From G965247475 sp965247475 (GTDB taxonomy: Bacteria; Chloroflexota; UBA11872): DNA of 64,000 bases. This document shows positions 43,511 through 52,560 of the stretch, piece after piece. The translations under genes were made by a program, and so were the position numbers. The notes beneath the pieces were generated by a model, which did not search any database, was not told the origin of the DNA, and saw only the letters and a program-made list of their open reading frames with translations. Location of the stretch: NCBI GenBank assembly GCA_965247475.1, contig OZ252016.1, forward strand, positions 2,356,001 to 2,420,000, written 5' to 3'. Positions within the stretch are counted from its first letter, which is position 1. Each line of letters starts with the position of its first letter.

Positions 43511-44653
43511 CTACTGATCGACCACCGAGCCGTCGGCGTGGAGGCGAGTGTGGGGCTCGCGGGCGACGGGCGGGACTTTCTCGACGGCGTCGGGCTTGAG
43601 CTCGACGCCGATGCCCGGGCGGTCGGAGATGACCAGGTAGCCCTCGCCGTCGTGCTCGGCGATGCCGGTGACCATGTCGGCCTTGGGCGGCTCGGTCTCG
43701 CCCAGCGGGTACTCCTGGATGGCGAAGTTGGGGATGCAGGCGGCGATCTGCAGGCAGGCGGCGGTGCTGACCGGGCTGAGGGGGTTGTGCGGCACCACGC
43801 CGACGTAGTTGGCCTCGGCCAGCGCGGCGATCTTCTTGGTGCCCGAGATCCCGCCCACCAGGCACACGTCGGGCCGTAGATAGGCCGCGGCGTTGCGTTT
43901 CAGCAACATCTCGAAATCCCAGATCGAGAAGAGCCGCTCGCCGGTTGCGATGGGGATGGGGATTCGATCGGCGATCAGCGCCATGGCGTCGATGTTGTCG
44001 GGGCTGGTCGGGTCTTCAAAGAAGTACGGGCGGTACTGCTCGATGCCGCGGCCGAGCTGGATGGCCTCGGAGGGGGTGAGGCGTCGGTGGATCTCGATGC
44101 AGAGATCGACGCCGTTGCCGACAGCCTCGCGGTAGCGACGCACGTTGTCGATGGCGCCGTCGATCAGGTCGGCGTGGGTGCGCTCGTAGGGCTGCTCGAT
44201 CGGCTCGTCGAGCAGCGGGTTCAAGTGTCCGAGGGCCGTGAAGCCCTGCGCGACCACTCGATCAATCTCCGCGAGATGGTCCTCGACCGTTGGGCCGTAT
44301 ACGTGGTGGTACACGCGGGCGCGGTGGCGCACCTTCCCGCCCAGCAGCTGGTAGACGGGCGCGTCGAAGTGCTTGCCGGCGATATCCCACAGCGCGATGT
44401 CGAGCGCGCTGATGGCGCCCATGATCGCGGAGCCGCGGAAGGCGCTCCAGCGGTACATGTACTGCCAGTGGTGCTCGATCTGGAGCGGGTCCTTGCCGAT
44501 CAGATAGCGGCCGAACTTCTCGATCGCGGCCTGCGACGCCTCGAGGAATCCCCATGCGCCGGACTCCCCCAGGCCGGTTATGCCGGCATCGGTGTGCACA
44601 CGCACCAGGAGGAAATGGTCGAGCATCAACGGTTCGACCCGGGTGATCTTCAT
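43511..44653 (-). CDS. enolase superfamily sugar-acid dehydratase, second paralogue
   Basis: This 380-residue protein starts MKITRVEPLMLDHFLLVRVHTDAGITGLGE at ATG 44653. The barrel has LCIEIHRRLTPSEAIQLGRGIEQYRPYFFEDP, ATGERLFSIWDFEMLL, and VVPHNPLSPVSTAACLQIA. The E-x-H-x-RLTP string makes it mannonate-dehydratase/RspA-like; the first ligand position is Glu where the paralogue at 28.5 kb has Asp. The two have the same length, but their codon use differs: this one looks like its neighbours. It likely dehydrates a sugar acid. Confidence 0.88.
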   Translation of the reverse strand: MKITRVEPLMLDHFLLVRVHTDAGITGLGESGAWGFLEASQAAIEKFGRYLIGKDPLQIEHHWQYMYRWSAFRGSAIMGAISALDIALWDIAGKHFDAPVYQLLGGKVRHRARVYHHVYGPTVEDHLAEIDRVVAQGFTALGHLNPLLDEPIEQPYERTHADLIDGAIDNVRRYREAVGNGVDLCIEIHRRLTPSEAIQLGRGIEQYRPYFFEDPTSPDNIDAMALIADRIPIPIATGERLFSIWDFEMLLKRNAAAYLRPDVCLVGGISGTKKIAALAEANYVGVVPHNPLSPVSTAACLQIAACIPNFAIQEYPLGETEPPKADMVTGIAEHDGEGYLVISDRPGIGVELKPDAVEKVPPVAREPHTRLHADGSVVDQ

Positions 44654-44727
44654 CGAGGGGACTCCGAGCGCGTGTGGCCGACCGGCCCGCGATAGTAGCG
44701 GGCGGAGGCCGCGCAGGTGTCAGCGAA

Positions 44728-45906
44728 TCATCCCGCGGCCAGGATCTCGGGGAATCGCCGCCAGGTCTCGGCATAGATCTCGGCGGCTTGCACGAGCTCG
44801 GCCACCGGCACCCACTCGTCGGCGCTGTGCGCGTAGGCGATGTCGCCCGGTCCGCACAGCACGCTCGGGATGCCCGCTTCCGCGAGCACGCCTCCGTCTG
44901 AGCCGTAGGGCGCTCCGGTGACGACTGAATCGCCGACGACGGCCTCGGCGGCGGCGCGGACCGCCCGGACGATCGCGGCGTCCTCCGGCGTGTCCAGCGG
45001 CTCCGCCACGACCTCGCTGCGCTCGACCTCCACCCGAAGGCCCGCATGCTCCGCGCGCGCCAGCTCGATCACGTCGAAGAGCTCACGCTCGATATCGTCG
45101 ATCGCCTCGCCCGGGAGGCTGCGACGCTCGAACACGAGGTCGCAGTGGTCGGGAACCATATTGACGGACGTTCCGGCGTGGATCGCGCCGGCCGAGAAGG
45201 TGGAAGGTCCGACGAGTGGATGGACGCGGCCCTGCAGGCGGCGCTCGAATTCGCGACGCAGCACCCGGACGAGATCGGTCATGCGGAAGATGGCGTTATC
45301 GCCGCGCTGCGGCATCGAGCTGTGGGCAGCGGTGCCGAGCGTGCGAATGCGCCAGAAGGTGCCGCCGCGGTGCGCCCGCACGACCTCGAGACTGGTTGGC
45401 TCACCGACGACGGCGGCATCGGCGGTGACGCCAGACGCTACGAGGCGCTTGACGCCGGTGCCACCGGCCTCTTCATCCACGCTGGCGACCAGGGTCAGCG
45501 CGCACGGTCGATCCGCCTGGGCAGCCGCCCAGTCAAAGGCGAGCAGCATCGCGGCCAGCGAGCCCTTGGTGTCGCACGCGCCGCGTCCATGCAGACGTCC
45601 GTGGTCGTCCACCCACGGCTGGTGTCCGCGCCGCATGGGCCCCAGGGCGACGGTGTCCATGTGCGCCTCGAACATCAGCGTGGGCGTACCGGGCTCGCCC
45701 GGCAGCGTGCAGATCACGTTCGAGCGGCCGGAAAAAACCTCCTGCCGTTCCAGGACGGCGCCGCGCTCGCGCGCGAATGCCTCAACGGCGTCCGCCATAG
45801 CGCCCTCGCCGACGCCGTCCTCCACCCCGGGGGCGATGCTGGGAATTGCAACCAGCCGCAGGAGCAGCTCGGCGGCCTGGGATTCGGTGGTCACGAATCG
45901 TGTCAT
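44728..45906 (-). CDS. M20 family metallopeptidase/deacylase (ArgE/DapE-like)
   Basis: From ATG 45906 the protein has 392 residues. TLMFEAHMDTVALGP gives the first zinc His and Asp. GRGACDTKGSLAAMLLAF has the bridging Asp, VASVDEEAGGTGVKRL the catalytic Glu, and DAAVVGEPTSLEVVRAHRG another ligand. SVNMVPDHCDLVFERR lies in the dimerisation domain, and GDIAYAHSADEWVPV holds the last His. The pattern fits ArgE/DapE deacylases, acting on N-acyl amino acids or similar. A short gap separates it from the c-di-AMP receptor gene upstream on the same strand. Confidence 0.92.
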   Translation of the reverse strand: MTRFVTTESQAAELLLRLVAIPSIAPGVEDGVGEGAMADAVEAFARERGAVLERQEVFSGRSNVICTLPGEPGTPTLMFEAHMDTVALGPMRRGHQPWVDDHGRLHGRGACDTKGSLAAMLLAFDWAAAQADRPCALTLVASVDEEAGGTGVKRLVASGVTADAAVVGEPTSLEVVRAHRGGTFWRIRTLGTAAHSSMPQRGDNAIFRMTDLVRVLRREFERRLQGRVHPLVGPSTFSAGAIHAGTSVNMVPDHCDLVFERRSLPGEAIDDIERELFDVIELARAEHAGLRVEVERSEVVAEPLDTPEDAAIVRAVRAAAEAVVGDSVVTGAPYGSDGGVLAEAGIPSVLCGPGDIAYAHSADEWVPVAELVQAAEIYAETWRRFPEILAAG

Positions 45907-46000
45907 GGGCGCCGATCCTGCGTGCGCCGCGGCGATCGGGGCGCGAGCACGGTCCGTCCAGTCCGCGCGCACGGATACGAGCGGCGCGCGGGCAGGGGAG

Positions 46001-46351
46001 TCAGACCCGTTCGAACCGCTCGAGATCGATCGCGAACAAGGTGGCGCCGCCGACCTCAACTTCGATGGGCTCCAGGTACTCCATGTCCAGGCTCCATGGA
46101 ACCGTCACGAGCTCCGTACGCGTCTCGCAGGAGGCGCGAATGATGCCTACGAGCTCGTCAACCCGGGCGTGATGGATGCCGATCACGAACATGACGTTGG
46201 TTACCTGGAGGAATCCACCGGCGCTCTTGATGCGCGTGTGGCGAATCCCGGCTTCGTTGAGCGCGGACGAGAATTCGCCGGAATCCTGGTCCTGCACGAT
46301 CACCAGGACGATCTGATCAGGTATGGATTCGCCGGCCGGCTGCTGCGTCAT
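46001..46351 (-). CDS. cyclic-di-AMP receptor (DarA/PstA-like, PII fold)
   Basis: From ATG 46351 this is a 116-residue protein. It reads QIVLVIVQDQDSGEFSSALNEAGIRHTRIKSAGGFLQVTNVMFVIGI, then HHARVDELVGIIRASCETRTE, and EVEVGGATLFAIDLERFERV. The VQDQD start, the KSAGGFL loop (T/S-x-GGF) and the ATLFAIDLERF end strand are the marks of PstA/DarA, which bind c-di-AMP as a trimer of PII-like subunits. It signals second-messenger level to an unknown target. With the KtrAB genes at 22.6-24.7 kb, c-di-AMP control of potassium is plausible but not shown. An earlier start would add non-conserved residues. Confidence 0.85.
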   Translation of the reverse strand: MTQQPAGESIPDQIVLVIVQDQDSGEFSSALNEAGIRHTRIKSAGGFLQVTNVMFVIGIHHARVDELVGIIRASCETRTELVTVPWSLDMEYLEPIEVEVGGATLFAIDLERFERV

Positions 46352-46426
46352 GTGGGGAGCTCGGGGCCGTGAGCGGGCGCTCGTCCCGGTGCGGGCCGCA
46401 AGATACCACGCCGCTAGGATGGCCCG

Positions 46427-47425
46427 ATGGACGAGTTGCGAGTCGGACTGATCGGATACGGGCAGTGGGCCTCCGCGGCCTACGTTCCGGCGTTGCGGCT
46501 CGACGGTCGCGCGCGGGTCGTGGCGGCGGCAGCCCCGAGCGAGGCTACGCGGAACCGAATTCGCTCCGACCTCGGCCCCGATGTGGCGACCTACCCGGGG
46601 TACGAGGAACTGCTGGCCGGTGAAGAGCTCCACGCGGTGCTGATCTCGGTGCCGGACCGCCTGCACGAGCCGGCGCTGCGGGCGGCGCTGGCGCGCGACG
46701 TACCGACGCTGTACGAGCCTCCCGTGGCGGCATGCGCGGAGCGGGTGCGGCCGATGCTTCGCGAGCTGCTTGCCGCGCGGCAGGTGGTGCACGCGGACCT
46801 CGAGCTCTCCTACCTGCCGGTGGTCGCCGCGGCCGCCGAGCGCGTGGCGGCGGGTGCGATCGGCGAGGTGCGCACGGCCGCGATTCGCATGCAGGACACC
46901 TGGGGCGAGCTGCAGCCGGCCGAGCTGGGTCTCGTCGGAGCGCTGGCGCCGTGGTACCTGGACCCCCTGAACCAAGTCCTGCACGCGCGTCCAGCGCGAA
47001 TTCTTGCCATGGACGGGCGCGGCTCGCCCGGCCGGCGCCAGGCCTACGCCAAGGCGCAGCTGGACTATGACGGGGTGTGGGGGGAGTTCGAAGCGATCAC
47101 GGACGGCGTCGGCCCACTGGAGACCAGCATCGAGGTCAACGGCTCGGACGGCGATATCGTGGCCGACCTGATTGCCGGCGAGCTGCGGATGCGGACTCGA
47201 CGATCGCCCGACTGGTCGATCACCGAAGTGCCCGCGCTAGCGCCGCGAGCCGGCTGGCCGGGGATGCACGAGTGCATCCGCGCCTTCCTGGACGCGGTCG
47301 CATCGGGCGCTCAGAGCCGTACTGGACCGGAGGTGGCGGCGCGGCACCATTTGGCCGGGCTGGCGGCGGACGAGTCGATCGACAGCGGCGGTTGGGTCGC
47401 AATCGAGACGCCGGACGAGCTCTAG
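46427..47425 (+). CDS. Gfo/Idh/MocA family oxidoreductase-like protein
   Basis: This 332-residue protein has an N-terminal Rossmann domain (RVGLIGYGQWASAAYVPALR, residues 5-24) and a C-terminal alpha/beta domain. After AVLISVPDRLHEPALRAALARDVPTLYEPPVAAC the usual E-K-P active-site motif reads E-P-P, so the catalytic Lys is missing. The later part (FEAITDG, MHECIRAFLDAVASGAQS) fits the family. It may bind a sugar and NAD without standard catalysis, or use another residue. It stands alone, divergent from the c-di-AMP receptor gene. Confidence 0.82.
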   Translation: MDELRVGLIGYGQWASAAYVPALRLDGRARVVAAAAPSEATRNRIRSDLGPDVATYPGYEELLAGEELHAVLISVPDRLHEPALRAALARDVPTLYEPPVAACAERVRPMLRELLAARQVVHADLELSYLPVVAAAAERVAAGAIGEVRTAAIRMQDTWGELQPAELGLVGALAPWYLDPLNQVLHARPARILAMDGRGSPGRRQAYAKAQLDYDGVWGEFEAITDGVGPLETSIEVNGSDGDIVADLIAGELRMRTRRSPDWSITEVPALAPRAGWPGMHECIRAFLDAVASGAQSRTGPEVAARHHLAGLAADESIDSGGWVAIETPDEL

Positions 47426-47557
47426 GTTGTCCTCATCCGGAGTAGGCGCGACACGTCCGCCGCTGCCAGAGACCGGCTCGCAGCACGCACCGTGCAGACG
47501 CGAGCGCTCCGTCCTTGAACCTCGTGTCAGCGGTCACTTCCGACCCCCTCACCCTGT

Positions 47558-47579
47558 CCCTCTCCCTCGATGGAGAGGG
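47558..47579. terminator. CCCTCTCC-loop-GGAGAGGG hairpin
   Basis: An 8-bp stem, CCCTCTCC then loop CTCGAT then GGAGAGGG, lies in the 204-bp gap between the convergent Gfo/Idh and DUF4202 genes. It belongs to a CCCTCACCC-type dispersed repeat (47545-47582). It could end both transcripts. The rest of the gap holds nothing recognisable. Confidence 0.55.
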
Positions 47580-47629
47580 AACTTGGCGCGCGCGTCTGTC
47601 GCTACATCTCGGGAAGAGGACCCTCTAGG

Positions 47630-48235
47630 TCAGGCGCCGTCTAGGCCGCTGTCCGCGAGCGCCCGCTCGATCAGCACGCGATCGTCGGCGTCGAGCTCAA
47701 GCTCGAGCGCGAGTTCGCGCGCCCGCGGGCTCATCTTCTTCCAGGTCTTCTGAAGGACGTCGATCAGCTTCGACTCGGGGTGCTTGCGACGCAGGTCGCC
47801 TAGCTGTGTATCGAGGAAGACCAGGCAGAGCCCATCCTCGAGCGTCTGGACGTCGGGGTCGCGCCGCAGGTTGACCTTGCGCACCAGCTGCTGCACGCGG
47901 CCGATCACGGGCTCGTCGTAGCCGGCGTCGGCGAGCAGGCGCTCGACCTCGTCGGCGTGAAGCTGATGGAGCGCGGTGCGCCAGCGCAGGTAGCCGCGCC
48001 GACCGGCGGGGTACTCGCCGCGCGGAATCGTCCAGCGCCGCACGTGATGGGCGCGCGCCGCGAGCAGCAGCACATCGTCGGCATCGGGTCGCAGGCGCCG
48101 GACCCAGCCGGTGAGCATGCGGGCGTGCGTGAGCTCCTTGGGCAGGTCCGCGCCATCGATGCGAAGGGTCTCGGGATCGTCCGCGTTGGCCGCGTCGATC
48201 CGCGCGATGGCGTCTTGGAATCGAGCGTCGCTCAC
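47630..48235 (-). CDS. DUF4202 family protein
   Basis: This 201-residue soluble protein reads FQDAIARIDAANADDPETL, then KELTHARMLTGWVRRL and LLLAARAHHVRRWTIPRGEYPAGRRGYLRWRTALHQLHADEVERLL. LEDGLCLVFLDTQLGDL follows near residue 145. The His-rich segments (AHHVRRW, HQLHADEV) suggest a helical metal-binding fold like HD domains. The family has no proven function; fungal and bacterial members are about this long. It is divergent from the DUF1761 gene. Confidence 0.82.
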   Translation of the reverse strand: MSDARFQDAIARIDAANADDPETLRIDGADLPKELTHARMLTGWVRRLRPDADDVLLLAARAHHVRRWTIPRGEYPAGRRGYLRWRTALHQLHADEVERLLADAGYDEPVIGRVQQLVRKVNLRRDPDVQTLEDGLCLVFLDTQLGDLRRKHPESKLIDVLQKTWKKMSPRARELALELELDADDRVLIERALADSGLDGA

Positions 48236-48348
48236 GTGGGGATTGTCGCACCGGCGGAGACGCGTCGTGACGCGCGACGTTGCTTGACGCGCCTGAGCGG
48301 TAGGTCAACCATCGCCGTCAGTCAGTTTCGATCGCTTAGGGGGCAGTC

Positions 48349-48768
48349 ATGGATCTCTGGACGAGCGACCTGAACTATCTGGCGGTGGCGATCACTGCCT
48401 TGGCGACCATGGTCGTCGGAGCGCTGTGGTACGCGCGGTTCCTCTTCGGCGGTATCTGGATGGACCTGATCGGGAAGACGCAAGAGGAGCTTGAGGCGCA
48501 AGGCACCCAGGTCCAGGCGTTCGCGTCGGTGACGGTGGCCGCGCTGGTCACTTCCTACGTCCTGGCGCTGTTCGTGCATTTCACCGGCGCGCAGTCATTC
48601 GTCGACGGCCTGGTTATGGGTCTCTGGCTCTGCGTCGGGATCGTTATCGCCACGAGTCTCGGACACTATGTGTTCAGCGGATTCTCATTCCGCCTGTGGA
48701 GCTTGGACAACGGGCGGCACCTCGTCACGATCCCGATCATCAGCGGGATCTTGGCGGTCTGGCAGTAG
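48349..48768 (+). CDS. DUF1761 family membrane protein
   Basis: This 139-residue protein starts at ATG 48349 behind TTAGGGGGC. It has four membrane segments: YLAVAITALATMVVGALWYARFLFG, ASVTVAALVTSYVLALFVHFTGA, FVDGLVMGLWLCVGIVIATSLG, and LVTIPIISGILAVWQ. Between the first two is a short cytoplasmic loop KTQEELEAQGTQVQ. The GxxWY and FxGxxWMxLIG elements match DUF1761 proteins, of unknown function. Confidence 0.82.
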   Translation: MDLWTSDLNYLAVAITALATMVVGALWYARFLFGGIWMDLIGKTQEELEAQGTQVQAFASVTVAALVTSYVLALFVHFTGAQSFVDGLVMGLWLCVGIVIATSLGHYVFSGFSFRLWSLDNGRHLVTIPIISGILAVWQ

Positions 48769-48792
48769 CGCGGCGGCCGACGCCCGGAGGCG

Positions 48793-49824
48793 CTAGCCGC
48801 ACACCTGCCGGAACAGGCGCAGGTGATTGAGACCGAGCACCTTGCGCACGTCGTCCTCGTCCCAGCCGCGCGCGAGCAGGCCCTCGGTGATGCGCGGATA
48901 CTCCGCGGCGCTGGCCAGCACGTCGCCGCCACCGTCGAAATCCGAGCCGAGGCCAACGGCGTCCACACCGCCTACCGCGGCCGCGTGGTCGATATGGTCC
49001 AGCAGGCGATCGATGGTCGGCGCATCGGCGTCCACGAAGTCGGGAACGAAGGTGATGCCGACCACGCCGCCGCGGTCGGCGATGGCCTTGATCTGCTCGT
49101 CGGTGAGATTGCGGTCGTGGCCGCAGAGGGCGCGGCAGCAGTTGTGGCTGGCCAGGATCGGGGCGGCGCTCAGGTCGATGACGTCCCAGAAGCCAGCTTC
49201 GCTGAGGTGTGAGATGTCCACCAACATCCCTAGTTCGTTCATAGCCGCCACCAATCCGCGGCCAAAGCTCGTGAGGCCGCCGCCGGTGCCGGCCTCGTAC
49301 ACGCCATCCGCGGCCTCGGTCCGATAGCTCCAGGTGAGTGTGATCGAGCGCACGCCGAGACGGTGCAGCTGCGGCAGCACGTAGAGGCTGCGCTGCAGGA
49401 CCTCGGAGTTCTCGACGGCCAGAACGGCCGCCACCTTGCCGCCGCGACGGGCGGCCTCGATCTCGTCCGCCGAGGCAGCGATCGCGATGGCGTCGGAATG
49501 AGCCCGGACTTCGGCCTCGAACCAGCCCAGCGCATCAACGGCGTACAGCAGATGGTTGCCCCACAGGCGGGTGACATCCACAGAGAAGTAGGCCACGTCG
49601 ATCGACCCCGCGCGCAGATTGGGGAGATTGAGCTGGACGCCGGCATCGTCGTCCAGCGGGTCCCGCAGCGCCGCGACGGCGCTGCGGGGCTCGTCGCGCC
49701 GCGGGGCGCCCGATCCGGCGATGCTCAGCCCGCGTCGGCGCAGGTGCACAACGATCGAGTCATTGTGCGAGTCCACCACCAACGCTGCGGAGTGGAGGTC
49801 ACGCGCGGCAGCTTCCCGGTCCAT
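48793..49824 (-). CDS. membrane dipeptidase family (M19) hydrolase
   Basis: From ATG 49824 (AGAGGACT before it) the protein has 343 residues. VVDSHNDSIVVHLRRRG carries the His-x-Asp first zinc site. VAAVLAVENSEVL has the bridging Glu region, and GMLVDISHLSEAGFWDVID then PILASHNCCRALCGHDRNLTDEQI provide the His ligands. VGLGSDFDGG lies near the end. This is the M19 renal-dipeptidase barrel, active on dipeptides or D-Ala-containing peptides. No signal peptide is apparent, so it is probably cytoplasmic. It is downstream of the MFS gene on the same strand. Confidence 0.92.
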   Translation of the reverse strand: MDREAAARDLHSAALVVDSHNDSIVVHLRRRGLSIAGSGAPRRDEPRSAVAALRDPLDDDAGVQLNLPNLRAGSIDVAYFSVDVTRLWGNHLLYAVDALGWFEAEVRAHSDAIAIAASADEIEAARRGGKVAAVLAVENSEVLQRSLYVLPQLHRLGVRSITLTWSYRTEAADGVYEAGTGGGLTSFGRGLVAAMNELGMLVDISHLSEAGFWDVIDLSAAPILASHNCCRALCGHDRNLTDEQIKAIADRGGVVGITFVPDFVDADAPTIDRLLDHIDHAAAVGGVDAVGLGSDFDGGGDVLASAAEYPRITEGLLARGWDEDDVRKVLGLNHLRLFRQVCG

Positions 49825-49956
49825 GGCAGTCCTCTCTAGCCCATTGGAGCCCATCGGCGCATTGTGCCCGCAGGGGCCGCCCCGCGCCCGGACTACGTGC
49901 GCCCTGCTCTCAAAGCCCGGCCGCCTGCATGTCAATCACGTCTATGGACCGTATGG

Positions 49957-51234
49957 CTAGACCGCGAGCGGCCGGCGGACGATGCGCGGCCACCCGAGAG
50001 CCGCGACGAGAGCCAGCGACGCGGCCAAGCTGGCCGCCCCAATCCATACCATGCCGCCGACGGCGAACACGGGTCCGGTGCCGAGCCCACCCAGGCCGGC
50101 AGCGAGCCCGACCATGGTTTCGTTGAGACCCTGCGTGCGGCCGTGCTCGCCGGCCGACAAGCCAACGCTCAAGAGCGCCGATCCAGCAATGAAGCAGCAG
50201 TTCCAGCCGTATCCGAGCAGGAACATCAGCGGCAGGATTATTTCCATACCTTGCGCGAACGGCGTGAGCAGACTGGCGGTCACGAGTTGTAGCGCGCCGA
50301 GAGCGATCACGGGCCGCGGCCCCAGACGATCGGTCGCACGGCCCGTCAGTGAAGCGAGTCCGAACATACCCAGCATGTGCACGGACATGGCGACCGAGAT
50401 CGCCCCGGTGCCTTGATGAATCTGGTGCATGTGCAGCGGTGTGATGATCATGACCATCGACATCACCGCCTGCCCGACTAGCATTGCCGCCACTGCCAGC
50501 CGAACGTGGCCGCTCGCGAAGATCGCCCGCAGCGGCCGGGCCGGTCTCTCCTGCGCAGCCGACTCCCGAGTGCGAGAGGCCGACCGTTCCATAGCGCGCG
50601 CTACGTTCCGCGGGTCGGGCTTGACCAAGCCGACAGTCACCAGTAGCGCCAGCGCGATAAGAACCGTGGCGGCAGCCCAGGGCCCCGCAAACCGCTCTGC
50701 CTCGAGGTCCACGGCAAGCTCGCTGGTAGCCGCAACAAGCAGCGGACCGCCTATGGCGCCCACGATCCCGGCGGCCACGATCAGGCCGATGACGCGTCCA
50801 CGGCGCGCCGGCTCGTGAATCTCGGCAGCCGCGAAGCGCGCCTGATCGCTGGCGCCGCGCGCCATCCCCACCAGAACCGCTCCCACCAAGAACCCGCCCA
50901 AGCTGTGCCACGCGATTGATAGCGTCGCCAGCCCCGCGCCAACCGTCCCCAGCAGGTAGCCCAGCGCCAGCGGCCAGCGCCGTCCGATCAGATCCATCAG
51001 CCACCCGGCCGGATAGCCGCTGGCGGCTCGCCCTAGAAGAAAAAGCGCGCCGGGGACTCCGGCCATGACCGTCTGGCCGCTCAACTCCGTGGCAACGATC
51101 GACATGACCGTGAAGCCGGCAACGTTCGCCGCCGAGAAGACGCCCTGGCCGGCAAATAGCGCCGCGGTGATACGTCGGCGGGCGCCGCTGGTGAGCGTCA
51201 AGGCGGCGGAGGGCACAGCCGTCGGGCGCGACAT
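49957..51234 (-). CDS. MFS family transporter
   Basis: This 425-residue protein has 12 predicted membrane segments in two halves. An MFS loop GRAASGYPAGWLMDLIGRRWPLALGYLLGTVGAGL follows the second segment, with the D-x-x-GRR motif. A cytoplasmic linker of about 35 basic residues (VKPDPRNVARAMERSASRTRE) separates the halves. ARGASDQARFAAAEIHEPARRGRVIGL is the TM4-5 loop. The substrate is not recognisable. The dipeptidase gene lies 132 nt downstream. Confidence 0.88.
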   Translation of the reverse strand: MSRPTAVPSAALTLTSGARRRITAALFAGQGVFSAANVAGFTVMSIVATELSGQTVMAGVPGALFLLGRAASGYPAGWLMDLIGRRWPLALGYLLGTVGAGLATLSIAWHSLGGFLVGAVLVGMARGASDQARFAAAEIHEPARRGRVIGLIVAAGIVGAIGGPLLVAATSELAVDLEAERFAGPWAAATVLIALALLVTVGLVKPDPRNVARAMERSASRTRESAAQERPARPLRAIFASGHVRLAVAAMLVGQAVMSMVMIITPLHMHQIHQGTGAISVAMSVHMLGMFGLASLTGRATDRLGPRPVIALGALQLVTASLLTPFAQGMEIILPLMFLLGYGWNCCFIAGSALLSVGLSAGEHGRTQGLNETMVGLAAGLGGLGTGPVFAVGGMVWIGAASLAASLALVAALGWPRIVRRPLAV

Positions 51235-51446
51235 GTGGGCATTCTAGAGGCGAGGCGGGCTCGGCCCGCCGGCGGCGCGAACGGAACCGGGCACGCGGAC
51301 TCCAAGCAGCCGGCCGCGGCACAGCTTCGGCACCACCGTGAGCGCGCCCGACGTACAGAGGCCAGGCAGCCCGAACCCGGTCTGCCCGCGTCGCGGCCGC
51401 GGCGCTTCCGGCGTCCGAGCTGGGACGCGAGCCGTTGGGATAGGGT

Positions 51447-52505
51447 ATGCGAGCAACCGGCGACTCGCTCATCACGATGCAGCACCGCATGAAGGCCGCG
51501 TATCTGGACGGCATCGGCACGATCCAGATCCGCGAGGGTGGGATCCCCACCCCGGGCCCGAACGATGTGCTGATCAGAGTGCGGTCGGTCGGGATCTGCG
51601 CCTCGGACATTCACTACTTCGAGCACGGCCGGATCGGGCGATTCGTGGTCGACCGCCCGCTGATCCTGGGACACGAGCCGGCCGGCGACGTGGTCACAGT
51701 CGGCGCGGATGTCACCGGCCTCGTGCCCGGCGATCGGGTATCGATCGAGCCGGGCGTGCCCTGTCAAGCCTGTGCGGCGTGCGCCTCGGGGCGCTACAAC
51801 CTCTGTCCGGACGTGGTGTTCATGGCCACCCCGCCCGTGCATGGCGCCTTCGCGGAGTATGTCGTGCATCCAGCCGCTCGCTGCTTCAAGATTCCGGATG
51901 CGATGTGCTACGACGCGGCGGCGCTGATCGAGCCGCTGTCGGTCGGGCTGTACGCGGCGGAACGGGGGCGAGCCGCGATCGGCGACCGCGCCGCGATCCT
52001 GGGGGCCGGTCCGATCGGCCTGATGACGCTGCTGAGCCTGCGAAGCATGGGCGTCGACGATGTGACCGTGGTGGACGTCGTCGCATACCGGCTGGAGAAG
52101 GCGCGCGAGATCGGCGCGTCCCGGACGCTGAACGCGCGCGAGCAGGACGTGGAGGCCGAGCTGTCGGACAGCTTCGACGTGGTGTTCGAGACGGCCGGGA
52201 ACGACACCACGGTCGCCCAGACGATCCGATTGGCGGCGCGCGGGGGCCGAGTAGTGCTGGTGGGACTGAGTCCCGCCGACGAGACGCCGATCGACACCAA
52301 TCAAGTCATCGACCAGGAGCTCGACATCGCCGGCGTGTTCAGGTACGCGCACACCTGGCCCAAGGCGATCGCGCTGGTCGCGTCGGGTCGCGTGGATCTG
52401 GCGCCGCTGGTGTCGTCGCACTACGCGCTCGACGACGTGCAGGCGGCCATGGAGTTCGCTCAAACGCGAAAGGACCAGTGCATCAAGGTCATGGTGACCC
52501 CGTGA
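51447..52505 (+). CDS. zinc-dependent alcohol dehydrogenase, sorbitol/xylitol dehydrogenase-like
   Basis: This is a 352-residue medium-chain dehydrogenase from ATG 51447; the core begins MKAAYLDG at 51489. VRSVGICASDIHYFEHG has the first zinc Cys. ILGHEPAGDV follows, then a structural zinc site CQACAACASGRYNLC. The Rossmann motif is AAILGAGPIGLMTLLSL, near residue 190. The Ser/Asp-Ile-His-Tyr string is typical of sorbitol/xylitol-type enzymes, so a polyol or sugar substrate is likely. The SDR and FGGY genes follow on the same strand with short gaps, suggesting a polyol-use operon. Confidence 0.9.
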   Translation: MRATGDSLITMQHRMKAAYLDGIGTIQIREGGIPTPGPNDVLIRVRSVGICASDIHYFEHGRIGRFVVDRPLILGHEPAGDVVTVGADVTGLVPGDRVSIEPGVPCQACAACASGRYNLCPDVVFMATPPVHGAFAEYVVHPAARCFKIPDAMCYDAAALIEPLSVGLYAAERGRAAIGDRAAILGAGPIGLMTLLSLRSMGVDDVTVVDVVAYRLEKAREIGASRTLNAREQDVEAELSDSFDVVFETAGNDTTVAQTIRLAARGGRVVLVGLSPADETPIDTNQVIDQELDIAGVFRYAHTWPKAIALVASGRVDLAPLVSSHYALDDVQAAMEFAQTRKDQCIKVMVTP

Positions 52506-52560
52506 CGCGGCGCGGGCTCGACGGATCGATGTCAGCCCGACCGGATCGTTAGGCCACGCG

